This document shows, piece after piece, positions 57,162 through 64,000 of a DNA stretch of 64,000 bases (the stretch's first letter is position 1; every line of letters begins with the position of its first letter). Origin of the DNA: Hexactinellida sp. DTS-2022. Lineage: Eukaryota; Porifera; Hexactinellida. The DNA is taken from the NCBI GenBank assembly GCA_028753945.1, contig JAPNXP010000005.1, positions 3,162,001 to 3,226,000 on the forward strand, in the 5' to 3' direction. A program made the translations under genes and the position numbers. The notes beneath the pieces are model-generated. The model was not told the origin of the DNA. It saw nothing but the letters and a program-made list of their open reading frames with translations, and did not search any database.

Positions 57162-58232
57162 CTATCGCATAGAGAGGAATTAATGAGCGATTTGATTTAG
57201 AATACAGTCGAAATCGAGTGTTTTGACAATGGCTTGTTTGTCTCACTGAGTTTATTGCAAGTCAAATTCTTGTGTTTACCTCAAACACGAGGAGGAAAAG
57301 ATTTCTACATAACAAAATTAAAATGATATGCGAATAACTTTTCTGGAAGATTTTCAGTTAGTACAAGTGTTTTATAACAAGTCACTTACAGGAATACAGT
57401 CTGTAGAGAAATAAAGAGGAGACAAACATCTCACAAATTAACAGATAAATTCAGGGAGATCTCCAGGTAACAAGATTAACCGTTAGTACAAGTGTCAAAC
57501 CGAATCCCATACCTGAATAGCGTCTGTAGCTCAGATAAAAGAGCGGAAACTTTTCACAAAAAGAGAGAGAACGATCGTATGAGCAAACAGAACTTTTCGA
57601 GAGAAGTTAGAGTTTGATAGATTCCATGTTAAAAAGTTCACAGTGCTGCTAGAAAAACATTTCAAACGTGCTATCTAGGTTTTAGTGTATGAGGAATCCA
57701 AATATGATATTTTAAGTCAATATAATGCATAATTTGCAATTTCATTATTCTGACTCGAGTTTTATTGGTCTATAATTCAATGGGTCAATTGTGGGATAAT
57801 TCCCTGATATTAATGCTATTTGATGGTTGAACAATAAAATACGTTTAGACTAGAGAGTCCCCGGAATACATAACTATCCCATAAAATTCAAAAAACAAAG
57901 CATCATAAGACATAATAATAGAAATCCTTATAGGTACTTCAATACCAAATAATCAATGGATTATAGCAATATATCAATTGTCAACAGTACAGAAGGATAA
58001 GACCAATGTTAGAAAATCTGCTTCGAAAAAGAAATGAGTGGTCTAGGTGATAAAATAGATTGAACTTCACCTAAAACAAAATAAAGAGTTATAAAGATTG
58101 GATGGTCTAAGTTGATTCCACGATGAGGGAACACAAACTACTTTAATTGCAAGGCTATTTGGTCATTTCACAGAGAAATATATACTAGGTATATAGTATA
58201 TATTTCCTCTATATGAATAATATGATATACTA

Positions 58233-58415
58233 CAGTCGACTCCGCTTAATAGAGTCACCTCGGTCCTCGGGACCAGATGGCTTTGACCCGATTAAGCGGA
58301 GAAATCTATTAACCCAAGTCCCAAAATGTAATTCCGTCCTATAAATCCTGTGAAATTTTGACCCCATTAAGCAGAGAATTCTATTAACCGGTGGCTCGAT
58401 TAAGGGAGTCGACTG
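58233..58415. mobile_element. Mariner-type MITE (CAGTCGACTCCGCTTAATAG)
   Basis: CAGTCGACTCCGCTTAATAG and CTCGATTAAGGGAGTCGACT.. are inverse, TA on both sides. 183 bp, non-coding. Confidence 0.8.
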
Positions 58416-59049
58416 TATATAAATAGTATATTGATTATTGATATGTAGTGATATTTCTGGATTGGCTCAGAGGACTGACAAATTTCATTTTTCAAAGAGT
58501 TGTGATAAGGTTAGAGCTGCCATCAAGTTAGAATATTTGTATCGAATATATGCCTCATTATGATGAGAATCAGTTGACTAGAATAAATACGCAGATTGCT
58601 AAAATATTATTTAATAGGAGTTCATCGTGAACTTAGCAAAATTGTATAGGTGTCGTTCCTGGAAGGAGGAGGAGTACAAAATTTGCGGGCTTAACTGTGC
58701 ATCATCCATAGCACAACAACCTTTAAAATTAGTCATGGAAATTAACTATCCAAAAAATTAACGGTTTAAATATGAACTCGATTTGGACCAAATCGGGTTG
58801 AGAAAGAGGACTCACTTGATTCAATTGGATAAATATCAGCACATCTTAAGAGAGTAGAATACGCAAATGTTTCACATAGAAGTAGCCTGTTAAAAATGAA
58901 TTTACCGAGAGTTCTAGTCAAGAAAAATAACTTACTTCAGTCATCTGGTGAGAAATTCTAAGATCGTTGTAGAAGTCTTTCTTTTCACTTTTGGGAAGTG
59001 TAAAGCTTGCAAGTTCCCCTCATTTAAGTATTTACATTGTATTACAGTC

Positions 59050-59220
59050 AGGGGTTGTATCTAGGTGCCTGGCCGGCACTTTTAGGTGCCAGCCAGGCAT
59101 CAGTTGAGGTGCAAAAGTGCTTAGAGTGATTCAATTTAGGTGTCGGATTGGCACTTAATTTGGTGTCAGTTGTCTGGCCCAGAAATTCCTAGTTAAATCC
59201 CCATTTGGGTTCCGTACAAT
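59050..59220. repeat. Repeat with TGCCTGGCCGGCACTTTTAG
   Basis: Related in inverse orientation to 15490-15715. Several GGTGCC/GGCACC palindromic pairs. Class unknown. Confidence 0.4.
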
Positions 59221-59587
59221 CTCCTTCAAATAACGCCGCATCATCGAATTATACGGATTATATATTATGGGTAACATCTTTAGGGTGCAGTAAATTTTTA
59301 CCACCATAATATAGTGCCGGCCAAGAAAAACCCAGATAAACCCTGAAGAACTTGGTTATAACGTCACTCGGCCAAAATTAGAGTTTAGTGGTGAATTAAT
59401 GAATATTTTACACCTTCGCGACACAATAAAAATCACTAAATTATTTATTAGCGTTATATTTTCGTCAATAGCATAATACTGACAAACTTAGTGTCACGGT
59501 ATATGTATCATCTATATGTACCTATATTTAGGTTCAAATATTCTAAAAAATAATTATCTCACTGATTTATTCGGTTAGTTATGAATT

Positions 59588-60106
59588 CAGGGTTGGGCCG
59601 ATTACTTTCAGATGATTACGATTACGATTACGATTACGATTTATATTTTTTAAACGATTATGATTACGATTACGATTACGTTCTATAATTTTTAAGTGAT
59701 TACTACTACGATTACAATTACTATAAACTTGTATATGATTACAATTATGAAAATAACCCAAAACGTATACTAAATGCGGTCTGGCCAAGTCTGATAATTC
59801 GAATCTAAAAGTACTAACAATAATGAAAAGTGTCAATTTCACTGTTACTGTATATATTATGATGGAATTCAAATTAATGGGACTGTTATTGAATAAAAGC
59901 ACTTTCGCAGGTGCAATCCTACGAATTGATAATATAGCCTTAATTTCAAAGATATACGTATACGCTAATAAAATAGCATGATTACGATTACGATATGATT
60001 GCACTCTAATAGAATCATCTGATTATGATTACGATTACGATTCAGCGAAATGTGTAATCGATTACAATGGATTACGATTGTAATCGTAATCGGCCCCAAC
60101 CCTGGA
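59588..60106. mobile_element. TIR element with GATTAC repeats
   Basis: CAGGGTTGGGCCGATTAC and GTAATCGGCCCCAACCCTG are inverse. Sub-terminal blocks consist of repeated GATTAC. The hAT-like CAG end is clear, but the target duplication is imperfect. The frame across it (NRNRNH repeats) is spurious. Confidence 0.6.
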
Positions 60107-60234
60107 CTTATGATATCAGAGTTATTTGATCCCACGCCCTCGAAGATAAAGTAACAATGGGATAGCTCCTCGATCGAAGTTTCTAGAAAATAAAAAGATT
60201 TTCATTAAACATTGATTAAATAAATCGAGTAGAA

Positions 60235-60682
60235 CAGCGGTTCTCAACCTGTCAATATTACGGCCCCTGGTAGTAGTAAAAGATCTCTATGCGACCCAAA
60301 ACATATACTAATGAACATAGGCGTCGTTGCAGGGGGGGGCGGGGGCAGCATAGGTCGCACCACCACCACATTTCGTTCCCGCAGCTGGTTTATCTTGAAA
60401 ATTAGTTAGAACAGTGAAAAATACTAGGTTAATAATTTGCCAAATGTCAGGTTGCATAAAGCTTTCTCCATAAATATACATCTTACTTACGTTATTAAAT
60501 TAAAATTATGTGTGATATATTGTTTATTAATTGCAACATAAAAATAAATGTCTTTTTAATGTTCTCTCGTTGCCCCCCCCCCCAGATTTTTGGGAAAATT
60601 GGAAAGTTCTACGCCGATGCTAATGAATATAACATTATTATCGTGATATGATACTCGGCGGACCCAAGGTTGAGAACCACTG
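60235..60682. mobile_element. hAT-type MITE (CAGCGGTTCTCAACCT) hosting another
   Basis: The ends CAGCGGTTCTCAACCT and AGGTTGAGAACCACTG are inverse, and GAGTAGAA flanks both sides (60227-60234, 60683-60690). Interrupted by 60316-60619. Confidence 0.85.
60316..60619. mobile_element. Nested TIR element, CATAGGCGTCG family
   Basis: CATAGGCGTCG and CTACGCCGATG ends, CTAATGAA on both sides (60308-60315, 60620-60627). Same family as 20329-20940, including G/C-tract interior. Confidence 0.8.
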
Positions 60683-60721
60683 GAGTAGAATATATTTATA
60701 GTGAAATTAGATTATACTTAC

Positions 60722-62375
60722 ATGAAGTGTTTGTTGTCTGTGATAACTAGAAGAAAAAAAGTGATGAATTGCAATTTGATTTTTATGTCTTTCTACATTA
60801 AACTACCCGAGGTAATGGGAACTTAATAACTTTCCGTTCTAAGCGGAGTAAATCAATTGAAAGTTTAAGGTGTAAAACCCTTTAATCAGAGGCGGATCTA
60901 AGGAAGGGGGCCTGGGCCCCTTCGAGAACTAGTAAATTCAATGCACTCGTGGCAATATAGCCAATTACTGGATCTAATGTTCATAGGATTAAGTTACTGA
61001 CAGTAACTGAACTGCCATAAACATATAATTTTTAAAATTTAGACATAAAATATAAGCGTTCAGTCAACAAGAAGTTTAACTACATTCAAGTTTACCATAG
61101 AATTATATGTAAGTGCTTATTTCGTTACATACTTCTTGGTATCAAAAGATCCCGTGAAATATTGTATATAGAATCGAGCGGAATATAATATCGAAACTAG
61201 ATTTACTTACAATAATAGAAAGAAGTCTGTGATAACTAGAAGAAAAAAAGTGATGAATTGCAATTTGATTTTTTGTCTTTCTACATTAAACTACCCGAGG
61301 TAATGGGAACTTAATAACTTTCCGTTCTAAGCGGAGTAAATCAATTGAAGGTTTAAGGTGAAAAACCCTTTAATCAGAGGCGGATCTAAGGAAGGGGGCC
61401 TAGGCCCCTTCGAGAACTAGTAAACTCAATGCACTCGTGGCAATATAGCCAATTACTGGATCTAATGTTCATAGGATTAAGTTACTGACAGTAACTGAAC
61501 TGCCATAAACATATAATTTTTAAAATTTAGACAAAAAATATAAGCGTTCAGTCAGCAATAATTTTAACTACATTCAAGTTTACCATATAATTATATGTAA
61601 GTGCTTATTTCGTTACATACTTCTTGGTATCAAAAAGATCCCGTGAAATATTGTATATAGAATCGAGCGGAATATAATATCGAAACTAGATTTACTTACA
61701 ATATAAAAAGAAGTCTGTGATAACTAGAAGAAAAAAAGTGATGAATTGCAATTTGATTTTTATGTCTTTCTACATTAAACTACCCGAGGTAATGGGAACT
61801 TAATAACTTTTCGTTCCAAGCGGATAAATCAATTGAAAGTTTAAGGTGTAAAACCCTTTAATCAGAGGCGGATCTTAGGAAGGGGGCCTAGGCCCCTTCG
61901 AGAACTAGTAAACTCAATGCACTCGTGGCAATATAGCCAATTACTGGATCTAATGTTCATAGGACTAAGTTACTGACAGTAACTGAACTGCCATAAACAT
62001 ATAATTTTTAAAATTTAGACAAAAAATATAAGCGTTCAGTCAGCAATAATTTTAACTACATTCAAGTTTACCATATAATTATATGTAAGTGCTTATTTCG
62101 TTACATACTTCTTGGTATCAAAAAGATCCCGTGAAATATTGTATATAGAATCGAGCGGAATATAATATCGAAACTAGATTTACTTACAATATAAAAAGAA
62201 GTCTGTGATAACTAGAAGAAAAAAAGTGATGAATTGCAATTTGATTTTTATGTCTTTCTACATTAAACTACCCGAGGTAATGGGAACTTAATAACTTTTC
62301 GTTCCAAGCGGATAAATCAATTGAAAGTTTAAGGTGTAAAACCCTTTAATCAGAGGCGGATCTTAGGAAGGGGGC
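60722..62375 (-). repeat. Four tandem units of about 488 bp, each with a micro-exon-like cassette
   Basis: Units begin near 60722, 61211, 61700 and 62188. Each has, on the minus strand, a CTTCTAG acceptor, 24-25 nt (25, 25, 24, 24) starting TTATCACAGAC, and a GTAAGT donor, followed in the next unit by a CAGAGGCGGATCTAAGGAAG hAT-like end. The context resembles exon 4 of the poly-Thr genes, suggesting local amplification of an exon with flanks. No continuous reading frame could be assigned. Confidence 0.7.
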
Positions 62376-62536
62376 CAGCTTCTTCGAGAATTAGCAATTT
62401 ACTTGCTGAGAAATATAATTAAGACATAAATAAAACTTTCAGGCAGTAGGAAGTTAAACTTCGTATCTTTCATATAAGTATTCCATAAGAATTATAAGTA
62501 TTTATTATATACTTGTTACAAAGGGAGTTTATGGCA

Positions 62537-62867
62537 CAGTACACCCTCGCTAATCCAAACAGCGGTGTTCCGATTAAATAATTTTCTGTTCCGATCTGTG
62601 AATTTGTTCGAATTAGTGAAGTACAGTAATACATTTTTATTGGCATCTATAAAATGAGAACCTCGATAATAAACCACGAGAACACTCAGTCCCCAATGAG
62701 ATAAGAACCAAACTTATCCAAAACAAGCTTTTACCAGTTCGTCAATAAAGTCCCGTACAGACAAAAAAAATTGCGTTTTAATATATAGGATACATTCAAG
62801 AGATATTTGCAAATTCTTTTGACAATAAATATTGGATCTCCAGTTCGGATTAGCCAGGGTCCTACTG
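62537..62867. mobile_element. Mariner-type MITE (CAGTACACCCTCGCTAATCC)
   Basis: CAGTACACCCTCGCTAATCC and GGATTAGCCAGGGTCCTACT.. are inverse. TA is clear only on the right. Decayed relatives at 5325 and 15440. Confidence 0.6.
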
Positions 62868-62879
62868 TATTTAATTAAA

Positions 62880-62960
62880 ACTAGCGCGCTTCGCTTGCTA
62901 GGTCGCTTCGCGACAAAACACAACCACACACCAACCGCTTCGCGGTTGGTGTTTGGTTTA
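62880..62960. repeat. GC snap-back cluster
   Basis: AGCGCGCTTCGCTTGCT, GGTCGCTTCGCGAC and ACCAACCGCTTCGCGGTTGGT are short perfect hairpins in an AT-rich setting, like the 3' ends of the snap-back dispersed repeat. Confidence 0.5.
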
Positions 62961-62999
62961 ATTTATATACTTCTAACGTTAACAAAATGAAATTTTAAT

Positions 63000-63850
63000 G
63001 ATTACGTCATCATGCGATAATAAGTAAGCATATTGGTGATCTGGTGTACCAACGTGTCTGCATCATTAATGTGCATGTTCTATTAAATTTTCAGATTTTT
63101 ATCTCTTAGAGGGCGGGAATTATGTGCGATTAAGTGAGTTTTAATGATTCTCAAAATGTGACAATGACGTCATAACTTGTCGAGGTGTGAGAAATTTTGA
63201 GTGGAAACCTCAACTTGTTGGCGGGGGCCAAAAGTTAGCACTATATGCCAAAAATCTCATTTGGAAACCGCCCAGTTTTTTCAATCAACTCGGAACATAC
63301 AAACAAATATTATACACACATACAGGTTTGTGTTTAACTTACATTTTAAAGGTCTTCAGAATCCTAGGAGAAAACAATATAATATTTTACTGTGCCGACT
63401 ATACTAAAGTATAGTGGCCCAATTCTCAGAAACCCAGGTGTATGATGGAAACTTATTTATGGGACTAAGTGGGATTTGATACCTTGGGGTGACGATGAAA
63501 TCAGCGATGCCAAACTGGGGGCCACAGGATGAAAAAAATGTATTACGGTCTATGGAAAAGGGCCCACAGAATGCTATAGGGCGTCCACGGATGAAAAAGA
63601 TCGGGACCCACTGCCTTAAATGTATATTTTCATAATTTCACAAATTTGATCATACAAAAGTAAATGAATAGTTTTGTACACAATTGGAAATGTATATGGA
63701 AGTGTATTAAAAATGTTGAGTAATAGTCGATTAAATGATAGTGAAGCTCAAATAATTAAGAAACGCAATGGGCTAAAAACAAAAATCTCATAGTGTCTAA
63801 ATTGCTGCAAGCTGCAAAGCTGCAAATTTTGTTGTGAATTAAAATGTACT
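63000..63850. other. No gene recognised
   Basis: AT-rich, with a possible decayed hAT MITE (CAGCGATGCCAAACTGGGGG at 63501 to GATCGGGACCCACTG at 63613). Short overlapping plus-strand frames at 63187-63414 have no supporting signals. Confidence 0.35.
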
Positions 63851-63853
63851 TAC

Positions 63854-63879
63854 CTCATCCTTGAATAGTTCTCTCGGGA
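63854..63879 (-). other. Isolated candidate 26-nt exon
   Basis: CTTTTAG acceptor above and GTAAGT donor below enclose a 26-nt segment starting TCCCGAGAGAAC. It resembles the array micro-exons in layout, but its partners lie outside the window. Confidence 0.25.
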
Positions 63880-64000
63880 CTAAAAGATTATTTAAAAGAT
63901 GGGTAAATAGAAATCAATTACAAATGATATATATAGGTAGCAAAATACGTGAACTCAAAACCCTGAAATTGTTTTAACCAAACACTTGTAAAAACATCAA

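Larger units (their letters stand above)
27500..57620 (-). repeat. Diverged tandem segmental duplication (five units)
   Basis: The same ordered landmarks recur. The 171-nt open exon starts at 39296, 44387, 50703 and 57161, giving spacings of 5091, 6316 and 6458 bp. The ATG-poly-Thr exon starts at 30933, 37709, 42872, 48583 and 55040. The two right-hand units are most alike. 30940-31380 and 42880-43320 are also nearly identical, which suggests later exchange. Units differ by MITE insertions and deletions. All putative genes in the array point to the minus strand. An extra block of about 390 bp (49145-49540, 55610-56000) is present only in the two right-hand units and resembles 1240-1440. Confidence 0.85.

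Noticed and set aside
59579-60004. 141-residue frame with Asn/Arg-rich repeats
   Set aside because: Produced by GATTAC repeats inside a TIR element.

Overview
This is animal (metazoan) nuclear DNA. It is AT-rich and intron-bearing, with GT..AG splice sites, simple-sequence tracts and very many transposable elements. The mix of P-like, Ginger/Gypsy-type, MULE, hAT and Tc1/mariner-type elements suggests an invertebrate with a repeat-rich genome, possibly marine. I cannot name the phylum. There is no bacterial operon structure, rRNA, tRNA or CRISPR.

Left part (1-27 kb): a minus-strand gene end encodes a 16-residue Pro/Gly-rich tandem repeat, apparently followed by 18-nt and 10-nt exons. Next come nested MITEs and a 27-bp minisatellite. 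A P-element-like transposon (6194-11182, perfect 8-bp target duplication) has a THAP exon and a nearly complete transposase. It is interrupted by a second TIR element carrying an OTU protease gene. A spliced integrase gene of Ginger/GIN type (D35E) lies 200 bp beyond. A decayed MULE transposase ending in a RING finger is at 16.6-17.7 kb. The remainder is small hAT and mariner-type MITEs, satellites and a dispersed repeat with GC-rich snap-back motifs.

Right part (27-62 kb): a diverged tandem duplication with units of about 5-6.5 kb. The minus strand of the units carries a family of tiny genes that I reconstruct from splice sites. Each has a first exon encoding Met-Glu/Ser-poly-Thr, then micro-exons of 16-22, 17, 23, 28, 23 and 23 nt and a short last exon. 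Copies at 41.5-42.9 kb and 53.0-55.0 kb are fully open (79 and 83 aa). The copy at 46.4-48.6 kb has a premature stop. Copies at 28.6-30.9 and 33.3-37.7 kb are broken by insertions and deletions. I recognise no known domain in the product. Between these genes are a repeated 171-nt open exon (four copies), cassettes of about 14 codons and 11-nt candidate micro-exons, which suggest a second micro-exon gene, plus two P-loop/NACHT-like fragments. One P-loop fragment sits in phase with the micro-exon gene.

The duplicated copies serve as controls for one another: several MITEs have an exact empty site in a sister unit. The micro-exon family is the best candidate here for an undescribed system. The evidence is frame-consistent splicing across paralogues, and transcript data would decide it.
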